From Streptomyces spinosisporus (lineage in GTDB: Bacteria; Actinomycetota; Actinomycetes; Streptomycetales; Streptomycetaceae), in contig NZ_JALDAX010000014.1 of assembly GCF_022698145.1 (NCBI RefSeq), positions 124,001 to 188,000 on the forward strand: DNA of 64,000 nt, in the 5' to 3' direction. Shown here one piece after another: positions 44,431 to 52,347 of the stretch. A program made the translations under genes and the position numbers. The stretch's first letter is position 1. Every line of letters begins with the position of its first letter. Below the pieces are notes generated by a model. The model was not told the DNA's origin, ran no database searches, and saw nothing but the letters and a program-made list of their open reading frames with translations.

Positions 44431-44437
44431 AACAAGA

Positions 44438-44456
44438 TGTCGTCCAAGCGATGACA
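44438..44456. promoter_or_regulatory. RheA operator, second imperfect copy
   Basis: TGTCGTC-CAAGC-GATGACA differs from the element by one base in the left arm. Its centre is 26 bases from the first copy. It lies 18 bases upstream of the rheA start codon and may add autoregulation. Confidence 0.8.
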
Positions 44457-44473
44457 GCGCGAGGGAGGCGCCC

Positions 44474-45118
44474 GTGACCACAGCCGACCAGCCGTCCACG
44501 ACCAGCGCGAACGCCGGTGGCCCGGCGTCGTTCAGGGCCGCCGCGGCGGCCCTGAACGCCATAGACCACGCCCTGCGCGAGGCCCGACAGGAGCCGCAGC
44601 AGGAGTCCGAGGACGTGCCCGACTCCCCCGGTCCCGGGCCGGAGCAGGCGCTGGCCTCCCTCCTGCTGCTGCGGCAGGTCCGCGAACAGCTCGCCGGATG
44701 GGAAACCGGCCTGATCGAAACCGCACGCGAGGCGGGAGCCAGCTGGGCCGACCTCGCCCACCCCCTCGGTGTCGCCAGCCGCCAGGCCGCCGAACGCCGC
44801 TATCTGCGTGGCCGTCCCGGTCCGGCGGGAACCACCGGCGAACAACGCGTCCAGGCCACCCGCGAACGCCGCGCCGCCGAACGCTCGACCGCCACCTGGG
44901 CCCGCCACAAGGCAGCCGATCTGCGCCGCATCGCCGGCCAGATCACCGCCCTCACCGACCTGCCCGCCACGGCCCGCCTACCGGTCGACCGCCTCCACGC
45001 GGCCCTCGCCCAGAACGACCCGGCCGAACTCGTCGGCCCCCTCCACGACACCCGCCCGTACCTGACCAGCACCCACCCCGACCTCGCCGCACAACTCGAC
45101 ACCCTGACACCGCCCTGA
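44474..45118 (+). CDS. rheA: RheA-type HSP18 transcriptional regulator
   Basis: A 214-aa repressor. The HTH-like core is WETGLIETAREAGASWADLAHPLGVASRQAAERRYLR. An Arg/Ala-rich helical C-terminal half follows and has no known ligand domain. RheA of S. albus (231 aa) is an autoregulated thermosensing repressor of hsp18. The divergent position next to hsp18 and the matching operators support this identity. GTG 44474 has GAGGGAGG upstream. Confidence comes mainly from context plus the operator match. Confidence 0.82.
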   Translation: MTTADQPSTTSANAGGPASFRAAAAALNAIDHALREARQEPQQESEDVPDSPGPGPEQALASLLLLRQVREQLAGWETGLIETAREAGASWADLAHPLGVASRQAAERRYLRGRPGPAGTTGEQRVQATRERRAAERSTATWARHKAADLRRIAGQITALTDLPATARLPVDRLHAALAQNDPAELVGPLHDTRPYLTSTHPDLAAQLDTLTPP

Positions 45119-45340
45119 ACCGCACCGGACGGACCGCCGCGCCTCCGCATCCGCCCCGAACCCGCAACGTGTGTGGACCACCGGTGCCTGGGCACTCAAT
45201 GTGGCGACACAGACTGGCACACATCCGTCCTGTTCTTCACAAATCGCCGCACGGCATTGCTGCGGCACGTGACGCAGGCCAAGAGCGGCGGAGTGTGGAA
45301 TCGGCGCCCATTGCGGGTGCCCGCCGAACGGAGACGTGCG

Positions 45341-46024
45341 ATGACAGCGGAGACCCTGGCGCCCACCCCACCGGTTCTGCCCTTGATCGTGCCGGGCGTC
45401 TACGCTCCGCAATGGGACACCGGCCTGCTGGCGCGTGCTCTGCACCGGGAGGGTGTCGGGCCGAGCACCGACGTCCTGGACCTCGGCACCGGCAGCGGCG
45501 CCTTGGCTGTGCAGGCCGCGCGACTGGGCGCGCGGGTGACGGCCGTCGACATCTCCCGGCGGGCGGTGCTCACGGCACGGATGAACGCGCTTCTGGCCGG
45601 CCGGCGAGTCCGTGTCCGCCGCGGCGATCTCACCGATGCGGTACCGGGAAGCTCGTACGACCTGGTCATCAGCAACCCGCCCTACGTGCCCTCTCCCTCC
45701 GAGAGTCTGCCGCGACGCGGCCGCGCCCGGGCCTGGGACGCGGGCCCCGACGGGCGCGCCTTCGTGGACCGGATCTGCGCGGCGGCGCCCACGGTCCTGC
45801 GCCCGGGCGGTGTCCTGCTGATCGTGCACTCCGGCCTGTGCGGCGGCCGCACCACGGTGCAGCGCCTGGCCGCCGCCGGACTGCGCGCCTCGATCACCGA
45901 TCGGGTGCGGGTTCCGTACGGCCCGGTGCTGCGCGCCCGGCTGCCGTGGCTGGTCCGGGAAGGCCTGGCGGACGGTGCCGACAGGCGTGAGGAGCTGGTG
46001 GTCATCCGTGCCGAACGGGCCTGA
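45341..46024 (+). CDS. HemK2/MTQ2-type class I methyltransferase
   Basis: A 227-aa SAM-dependent methyltransferase. The SAM site is VLDLGTGSGALAVQAARLG (residue 45 on), and the N-methyltransferase catalytic motif is NPPYVPSP (residues 112-119). This pairing is typical of HemK2/MTQ2-like proteins that modify Gln, Asn or Lys side chains. GGAGACG lies ahead of ATG 45341; no family sequence precedes it. The target is unknown. Confidence 0.85.
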   Translation: MTAETLAPTPPVLPLIVPGVYAPQWDTGLLARALHREGVGPSTDVLDLGTGSGALAVQAARLGARVTAVDISRRAVLTARMNALLAGRRVRVRRGDLTDAVPGSSYDLVISNPPYVPSPSESLPRRGRARAWDAGPDGRAFVDRICAAAPTVLRPGGVLLIVHSGLCGGRTTVQRLAAAGLRASITDRVRVPYGPVLRARLPWLVREGLADGADRREELVVIRAERA

Positions 46025-46158
46025 ACGTCCGCGCCGACGGGTTTCCCCGAGCACCGGTTGGCCACCCGCTTCCTCAAAGCCTGGTGGCAGCAACACAGCG
46101 CCCTGAACGTCCCGTTGGACAAGGACGAAGAGGCCAAGGAGGAAGGAGCCGAGCTCTC

Positions 46159-47032
46159 ATGGCCGAGGACCCCACCCGCAAGCATCCCCGCTCCGACTTC
46201 CCCGCCCAGGACCAGCAACACCCGGGCTGGACCGGCCCCATGGACCCTCCGCCGGATCACGGCGAGGACTCCTACGAGGGCAGTGGTCTGCTCAGCGACC
46301 GCAAGACGGTGGTGACCGGCGGCGACTCCGGCATCGGCCGGGCCGTCGCGCTCGCCTACGCCCGCGAGGGCGCCGACGTGCTGTTCAGCCATCTGCCGGA
46401 CGAGAAGAAGGACGCGGAGGAGACCGTCGCCCTCGTGGAGGCCGCGGGGCGCAGAGCGGTCGCCGTGCCCTGCGACATCCGCACGGAGGACGCGTGCCGG
46501 CAGCTGGTCGAGCGCGCCGTCGACGAGTTCGGACGCATCGACGTCCTCGCCAACAACGCCGCCTACCAGATGTCCCAGCCGGACGGCATCCAGGCCATCT
46601 CCACCGAGCAGTTCGACCGGGTCGTACGGACGAACCTCTACGGCATGTTCTGGCTGTGCAAGATGGCTCTGCCGCACATTCCCGCGGGGCGGCCCCATCA
46701 TCAACTCCACGTCCGTACAGGCCTACAAGCCCAGTCCGCACCTGCTGGACTACGCGATGACCAAGGGCGCCATCGTGACCTTCACCCAGGGGCTCGCGCA
46801 GATGGTGGCCGACGACGGCATACGCGTCAACGCCGTGGCGCCCGGGCCGGTTTGGACGCCGCTGATCCCGGCGACGCTGCCCGACACGGTCGAGTTCGGC
46901 AAGCAGTCCCCGCTGGGCCGGCCCGCCCAACCCGCCGAGATGGCGCCCGCCTACGTCTTCCTCGCCTCATCCAGGGCGAGCTTCATCACGGCGGAGATCC
47001 TCAACGCCACCGGCGGCACTCCCCTGCCATGA
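46159..47032 (+). pseudogene. SDR family oxidoreductase with a frameshift
   Basis: An SDR of the same stress type as the gene at 34087. The first frame (from ATG 46159, GGAGGAAGGAG upstream) carries TGGDSGIGRA and LANNAAYQMS as far as LPHIPAG. The second frame continues seamlessly with PIINSTSVQAYKPS, LLDYAMTK and the normal C-terminus to 47032. The break is at the GGGG run 46686-46689. One G fewer would restore A-G-G-P, as in relatives, and give a protein of about 290 aa with the full Ser-Tyr-Lys triad. It is either a recent pseudogene or a sequencing error. Confidence 0.87.
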
Positions 47033-47115
47033 CGAGGAACGGACGGCACCGGTGGTACCGGGTCCGATCCCGGGGTACCCGGCCCATCTGTCCATGATCC
47101 GAAGGAGGCATTTCC

Positions 47116-47574
47116 ATGAGCACAGTCAAGGAAGCAGTCGAGGTCGCCGTTCCCGTCCGTACCGCCTACAACCAGTGGACGCAGTTCGCGGAGTTCCCGA
47201 ACTTCATGGAGGGCGTCGAAGAGGTCACTCAGATCGACGACACCCACAACCACTGGACCACCAAGATCAGCGGTGTGCGCCGGGAGTTCGACACCGAGAT
47301 CGTGGACCAGCTCGCCGACGAGAGGATCGCCTGGCGCACGATCGGCGGCGACACCAACCAGAGGGGCATGGTCCATTTCCAGAGCCTGGACGAGGTGCAC
47401 ACCCGCGTGGAGCTCGTCATGGACGTCGAGTCGAGCGGACCGGCGGAAAAGGCCGCCGACATGCTCGGCATGCTCGATCGCCGGGTCAAGGGCGACATGC
47501 GGCGCTTCAAGGAGTTCATCGAATCGCGCGGCGACGAATCCGGCTCGTGGCGCGGCCGTGTCACTCCTGGATGA
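47116..47574 (+). CDS. SRPBCC family protein (polyketide cyclase/START-like)
   Basis: A 152-aa protein with the START/SRPBCC opening EAVEVAVPVRTAYNQWTQFAEFPNFMEGVEEV and a beta-rich body ending in a long helix (KGDMRRFKEFIESRG). This resembles the YndB/Coq10-like single-domain proteins that bind hydrophobic ligands. AAGGAGG precedes ATG 47116. It is convergent with the Ehr operon, 21 bases from its stop. The ligand is unknown. Confidence 0.88.
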   Translation: MSTVKEAVEVAVPVRTAYNQWTQFAEFPNFMEGVEEVTQIDDTHNHWTTKISGVRREFDTEIVDQLADERIAWRTIGGDTNQRGMVHFQSLDEVHTRVELVMDVESSGPAEKAADMLGMLDRRVKGDMRRFKEFIESRGDESGSWRGRVTPG

Positions 47575-47595
47575 GCATTCCTCCCCTCCGCGGCG

Positions 47596-49080
47596 TCACA
47601 GGTCGTTGCCCGCGTAGGAGAGGTTGAAGCTCTTGTTGGTCAGCGGGAAGTCCGGGACGATCGTGTCCGCCAACGCCACGGGCAGCGCGGGCCAGTTGAA
47701 GAACGACGGGTCGACCGGCTTGACGCGGGTGAGGGTGTCGTCGGCAGCGAGTTCGACGCGCGTGGCGATCGTGCCGCGCCAGCCCTCCACCAGGCCCACC
47801 CCGGTGCGCGGGCCCGCGCCGGGTGCCGGGGTGGGCGCCAGCAGGGCCTTGGGGGCCGGCAGCCCGTCGGCGAAGTGCGCGACCAGGGCGAGCGAGGCGT
47901 CGATCTCCTCGGCGCGGACGAGGAAGCGGGCCAGCACATCACCGCCGTTCTGGACGGGCACCTCGAATGCGGGGTGGTCGTACGGGGTGAAGGGGTGGGC
48001 GATGCGGGTGTCGTCGGCGATGCCGCTGGCGCGGGCGACGTAGCCGAGGCAGCCGATCTCCTGTGCGGCGGCGGTGCTCAGGATCGCGGTGCCGGTGAGG
48101 CGGTCCTGGACGGTGGAGTGGCCCAGGGCCAGGTCGGTGATCTCGCGGACGTCCTTGCCGATCGCTTCGAGAACGGCAGGGTCGGGCAGGGCGTGCAGGG
48201 CTGCGCCGCCGGGCGTGACGCCGCCGCGCAGGAGCCGGTGGCCGGTGATCTGCCTGTTGAGACGCAGGAGTTGCTCGCGAACCCGTTGGGCCTGGGCGTT
48301 GAGGATGGAGTGGCCGACGTCGTTGCAGAGCATGCCCAGATCGGCGACGTGGTTGTGGATGCGTTCCAGTTCCAGGAGCATCGCGCGGGCCCGCTGCGCC
48401 TCGGCCGGAACCTGCATGCCGGTGGCCTCCTCGACGGCCAGACAGTAGGCGAGGGAGTGTCCGACGGCGGTGTCGCCGCTGATGCGTTCGGCGAGCGGCA
48501 GACCGGCGGCGATGGTGCGGCCCTGGAAGAGTTGCTCGACGCCCTTGTGGACGAACCACAGGCGGGCCTTGAGCTTGAGGATGGTCTCGCCGACGACGGA
48601 GAAGCGGAAGTGGCCCGGTTCGATCAGACCGGCGTGCACCGGGCCGACGGGGATCTCGTAGACACCGTCGCCTTCGACCTCCAGGAAGGGGTACGGGCCT
48701 TCCTGCTCGCCGAAGGCGGGTGGTGGTCCGGCGTCGGGCAGCATCGGGTACCAGCCGCGCGGCCAGTGGAAGTGCCGTACGAGGCGGCGGGGCAGCGGGT
48801 GTTCGAGGGGGACGATGCCGAACAGGTCGCGCATCTCGCGCTCGAAGCGGCCGGCGGCAAAGGAGAGATGGGCCAGCGTCGGCACTTCCGGCCGGTCGGG
48901 GTCGAGGCGGATGTGGAGTTCCACGCGCGTGTCGGGCGGGCCGGAGGTGAACAGGTAGACCACCCGCGGTCCGGTCTCGTCGATGTGCGCGGCGACCAGG
49001 GCGAGCCGGTGGCCCTCGTCGAGGAGTTGCTGAGCCTTCTCGGGCAGGGTGTCGCTGGTGGTCTGGTAGATCTCGCGCAT
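47596..49080 (-). CDS. Hydrogenase-4 large subunit-like protein without Ni ligands (HyfG/NuoCD-like)
   Basis: A 494-aa protein fusing an N-terminal NuoC-like part (residues 1-110) to a NuoD/HycE-like large-subunit part. In [NiFe] enzymes the first nickel motif is R-x-C-G-x2-C. Here it reads ERISGDTAVGH (Ser201, Thr204). The C-terminal D-P-C-x2-C reads DPSFFNWPAL (Ser459). All four nickel-binding Cys are therefore missing, so it cannot be a hydrogenase. The ending NKSFNLSYAGNDL is typical of actinobacterial Ehr-type proteins. ATG 49080 lies 4 bases after the upstream stop. It is the last gene of a six-gene operon. Confidence 0.9.
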   Translation of the reverse strand: MREIYQTTSDTLPEKAQQLLDEGHRLALVAAHIDETGPRVVYLFTSGPPDTRVELHIRLDPDRPEVPTLAHLSFAAGRFEREMRDLFGIVPLEHPLPRRLVRHFHWPRGWYPMLPDAGPPPAFGEQEGPYPFLEVEGDGVYEIPVGPVHAGLIEPGHFRFSVVGETILKLKARLWFVHKGVEQLFQGRTIAAGLPLAERISGDTAVGHSLAYCLAVEEATGMQVPAEAQRARAMLLELERIHNHVADLGMLCNDVGHSILNAQAQRVREQLLRLNRQITGHRLLRGGVTPGGAALHALPDPAVLEAIGKDVREITDLALGHSTVQDRLTGTAILSTAAAQEIGCLGYVARASGIADDTRIAHPFTPYDHPAFEVPVQNGGDVLARFLVRAEEIDASLALVAHFADGLPAPKALLAPTPAPGAGPRTGVGLVEGWRGTIATRVELAADDTLTRVKPVDPSFFNWPALPVALADTIVPDFPLTNKSFNLSYAGNDL

Positions 49081-49084
49081 GGTC

Positions 49085-50689
49085 TCAGCGGCCTCCGATC
49101 GCCTGGGCGGCTGCATCAAGCACGTCGGTGAGCGGGCCCGTGCCGACGCCCAGCGCGGCGCAGGCGGCCAGCCCCAGCAACAGCGGCCACACCGTGAATG
49201 AACTACTGCTGTCGGCCGGTGCTCCGGTTCCCGCTCCGAGCAGCATCCGGGCCGTGCGGGCGGCCAGTGCGGCGAAGGCGACCAGAACGAGCAGCAGCGT
49301 CGCCGCCGTGGCCCAGGCCGGTCCCGCGCCGGCCGCGAACCCGGCGCGGGCGATGCCCAGTTCGGAGGCGAAGAGGCTGAACGGCGGGAACGCCAGCAGC
49401 GCCGCCACCGCGAGCCCGAACGCTCCGGCCGGCGCGGGCGCCCGGGCCAGCAGCCCCCGCACTCGTCCGATCTTCGTCGTGCCGGTGATCTGCTGGATGC
49501 GGCCGGAGGCGCAGAAGGCGACCGACTTGGCCAGGCCGTGCCCCGCGATGTGCAACAGGGCGGCGGTCAGGGCGAGGGGGCTGCCGATCGCTGTGGCCAG
49601 CGCGATCAGGCTCATGTGCTCCATGGAGGAGTAGGCCAGCATCCGCTTGTAGTCGCGCTGGGCGAGCAGCAGGCCGGCCGCGAGCGCCAGGGTGAGCAGG
49701 GCGATGCCGGCCAGCAGGGCGCGGGTGAACCCGGCGCCGAGCGCGGCGTCCGCGATGACCCGGTAGCGCAGGATGGCGGCGAAGGCGACGGACAGCAGCA
49801 CTCCGGACATCAGCGCGGAGACCGGCGCCGGTGCCTGGCCATGGGCGTCGGGGAGCCAGGCGTGCAGCGGCACGAGACCGGCCTTGGCGCCGAAGCCGAG
49901 GACGACGAGCGTGATGCCGAGCCGGGTGACGGCCGGGTCGAGCCGGTCGGCGCGGGCCACGAGCGTGGGCCAGTCCAGTGCCCAGGCCTCGGCGATGCCC
50001 GCCTGCCGGGCGGCGTAGTAGATCAGTACGGTGCCGAGGAAGGCGAGCGCGATGCCGGCCGAGCAGATCACCACGTACTTCCATGCGGCCTCCACCGAGT
50101 TGCGGGTGCGGCGGTGGCCGACGAGGAACGCGGTGACGATGGTGGTGGCTTCGACGGCCACCCACAGCACGCCGAGGTTGGCGGTCACCACGGCCAGGCA
50201 CATCGCGGCGAGGAACGCCTGCACCAGGACGTGGTAGCGCCACACCGTCTGCTCGGTGGCCCGTCGCGCCGACCGCTCCACCGCGAGATAGGCGGGTGCG
50301 AACCCGCAGGCGATCAAGGCTACGGCGCCGACCACCAGGAGCATCCAGGCGGTGAGCGCGTCCGCGCGCAGGAGCCCGGAGTACGAGGCCGTCGGACCGT
50401 GGTCGACGACATCGGCCGCCAGCAGGCTCCCGCACACAAGGATCACCACGGGCGAGAGAAGGCCCGCCCAGTCCAGGGGATGCCGCTGAGGGGCTCGCTC
50501 GCGTGCGGGTGCCTCGGCGACCAGGACGTTGCCCTGGGCGGACTGCTGACGCCGGGCCTCGATGACGTCCGCGGCGAGCGGTGCGGCGCTCGGCCGGGGG
50601 CGCCGTCGGGGCAGCGCGTACGCACCGGCCACCACCAGAGGGACGGCGGCGGGTGCGGTGAGGAGCACGGCGGAAGCGGTGGTGTTCAT
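49085..50689 (-). CDS. HyfF/NuoN-like proton-translocating subunit
   Basis: A 534-aa antiporter-like membrane protein with about 14 helices. The core proton path is visible: GFGAKAGLVPLHAWLPDAHGQAPAPVSALMSG (Lys in helix 7-8) and LHIAGHGLAKSVAFCASG. It belongs to the NuoL/M/N superfamily, nearest HyfF. Its start overlaps the HyfE-like stop by one base. Confidence 0.9.
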   Translation of the reverse strand: MNTTASAVLLTAPAAVPLVVAGAYALPRRRPRPSAAPLAADVIEARRQQSAQGNVLVAEAPARERAPQRHPLDWAGLLSPVVILVCGSLLAADVVDHGPTASYSGLLRADALTAWMLLVVGAVALIACGFAPAYLAVERSARRATEQTVWRYHVLVQAFLAAMCLAVVTANLGVLWVAVEATTIVTAFLVGHRRTRNSVEAAWKYVVICSAGIALAFLGTVLIYYAARQAGIAEAWALDWPTLVARADRLDPAVTRLGITLVVLGFGAKAGLVPLHAWLPDAHGQAPAPVSALMSGVLLSVAFAAILRYRVIADAALGAGFTRALLAGIALLTLALAAGLLLAQRDYKRMLAYSSMEHMSLIALATAIGSPLALTAALLHIAGHGLAKSVAFCASGRIQQITGTTKIGRVRGLLARAPAPAGAFGLAVAALLAFPPFSLFASELGIARAGFAAGAGPAWATAATLLLVLVAFAALAARTARMLLGAGTGAPADSSSSFTVWPLLLGLAACAALGVGTGPLTDVLDAAAQAIGGR

Positions 50690-51381
50690 CAGTCGTGCAA
50701 CTCCCGCAGGTCGTCGATGTCGGTGGTGCCGAACGCCTCCCGCACCCGGGTGGTGAGGATCTGCAGCACGAGCACCGCGAGCAACACGTCGAAGGAGACG
50801 CCGAGTTCCACGATCAGCGGCACACCGGAGGTGGCGAGCAGGGCGGTGGCGGTGATGCCGTTGTCCAGCAGCAGGAAGCCGACGACCTGGGCCAGCGCCC
50901 GCCTGCGGGTGACCAGGACGAAGAAGCCGATCAGGACGACCGCGAGACCGACGGGCAGCGCACGGGTGGCCGGCGTCGCGTGGAGTTCGGTCAGGGGCCG
51001 GGCCGCCGCGTAGGCCAGGAGCGTCAGCAGTGCGGCGGTCAGCAGTGAGGCGGCGACGTTGACCAGCGGCTGGGTCTCCCGGGTCTCGGTCACCGCGACG
51101 CTGTAACGCCGTCTGTCGGCGTCGATCACGGTCAGTGCCCGGCGCATCAGATACGGCAGCAGACCGGCCCGCAGTATGCCGACCCCGAGGCCGACGCCGA
51201 CCAGGTCCCCCCGGCCCTCATGTGCGCCGAGCAGCACGGCGATCGCGGCCAGCGCGACACCCTGGAGGGCGAACACGCGGATGATCGAGGCGAGTTCGCG
51301 CCGCCAGAGCACGATCACCGCGGCGAGCAGGAAGCCGCCGCAGGCCAGGTCGAGGAGTTGGGTGTACAGGCTGCCGCTCAT
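50689..51381 (-). CDS. HyfE-like membrane subunit (NuoK-containing)
   Basis: A 230-aa membrane protein with six to seven helices, typical of HyfE. The region VGFLLLDNGITATALLATSGVPLIVELGVSFDVLLAVLVL resembles NuoK with a membrane Glu (IVELGVSFD). The start overlaps the HyfC-like stop (ATGA geometry). It links the NuoH-like and antiporter subunits in the complex. Confidence 0.87.
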   Translation of the reverse strand: MSGSLYTQLLDLACGGFLLAAVIVLWRRELASIIRVFALQGVALAAIAVLLGAHEGRGDLVGVGLGVGILRAGLLPYLMRRALTVIDADRRRYSVAVTETRETQPLVNVAASLLTAALLTLLAYAAARPLTELHATPATRALPVGLAVVLIGFFVLVTRRRALAQVVGFLLLDNGITATALLATSGVPLIVELGVSFDVLLAVLVLQILTTRVREAFGTTDIDDLRELHD

Positions 51382-52337
51382 GACGTACCGCTCAGGAAGT
51401 AGGAGGCGGTCACCGCGAGGAGCGCCAACAGGAAGGAACCGGCGAGCAGTTCCGGCACCCGGAAGAGCCGTACCTTGGCCCAGAACACCTCGGCCGCGGC
51501 CAGCACCGCGCCCAGCAGTGCCACTTTCACCGCGAACAGCACGAGTGCCAGCGCCAGTGCGGCCCACGAGGTGCCGGTGGCGATGCCCCACGGAACGAAC
51601 AGCGAGGACAGCAGGCCGAGCAGCAGGGTGAGGCGCATCTGGGCGCCGAGTTCGACCAGCGCGAGGTCCGGTCCGGCGTACTCCAGCACCATCGCCTCGT
51701 GAATCATCGTCAGTTCCAGGTGGGTGGAGGGGTTGTCCACCGGGATCCGTCCGGTCTCGGCCAGCACCGCCACCGCGAGCGCGGCCACGGCCAGCAACCC
51801 GGCCGGGGAGGCCAGCCGCGCCGGTTCGTGGACGGCTCCGGAGACGATCGCCGGGAGGTTGGTCGTCCCGGCCGGTATCGACAGCGCGAACACCGACAGC
51901 AGGAGCGTCGGCTCCACCAGGGAGGCGACCGTCATCTCGCGGGAGGCGCCCATCCCGCCGAAGGCGGTACCGGTGTCCAGCCCGGCCAGCGCGAGGGCCA
52001 GGGTGCCCAGTGCGATCAGCGCCACCACCAGGATCAGGTCCGCGTGTCCGCTCACCGGTGTGTCGGTGGACAGCAGGGGCACCAGGGCGACGACGACCGC
52101 GGTCGAGGCGACCAGCAGCGCGGGTGCCGCGCGAAAGGCCGGCCCTGTCCCGATCGGCGTGACGGGTTCCTTTCGCAGCAACTTGCGGGCATCCCGCCAG
52201 GGTTGGAGGACTCCGGCCCCGGCCCGGCCCTCCAGGCGGGCCCGTACCTGGCGCATCCATCCGGTCAGCACGGGCGCTCCGGCACCCACCACGACCACTT
52301 GGCCCGCCACGGCCGCGTATCCGACAGCTGTACTCAT
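51378..52337 (-). CDS. HyfC/NuoH-like membrane subunit
   Basis: A 319-aa NuoH/HycD/HyfC homologue with eight helices. The quinone- or ferredoxin-side loop RLEGRAGAGVLQPWRDARKLLRKE and the acidic funnel ETGRIPVDNPSTHLELTMIHEAMVLEYAG are conserved. It joins the peripheral arm to the membrane arm. The downstream start overlaps its stop. Confidence 0.92.
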   Translation of the reverse strand: MSTAVGYAAVAGQVVVVGAGAPVLTGWMRQVRARLEGRAGAGVLQPWRDARKLLRKEPVTPIGTGPAFRAAPALLVASTAVVVALVPLLSTDTPVSGHADLILVVALIALGTLALALAGLDTGTAFGGMGASREMTVASLVEPTLLLSVFALSIPAGTTNLPAIVSGAVHEPARLASPAGLLAVAALAVAVLAETGRIPVDNPSTHLELTMIHEAMVLEYAGPDLALVELGAQMRLTLLLGLLSSLFVPWGIATGTSWAALALALVLFAVKVALLGAVLAAAEVFWAKVRLFRVPELLAGSFLLALLAVTASYFLSGTS

Positions 52338-52347
52338 GACGTCGCTC

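Noticed and set aside
46058..46158. A short frame reading ATRFLKAWWQQHSALNVPLDKDEEAK ahead of the frameshifted SDR
   Set aside because: It has a plausible protein-like composition but no ribosome site, and it runs on out of frame into the SDR. It may be a remnant; not supported as a gene.
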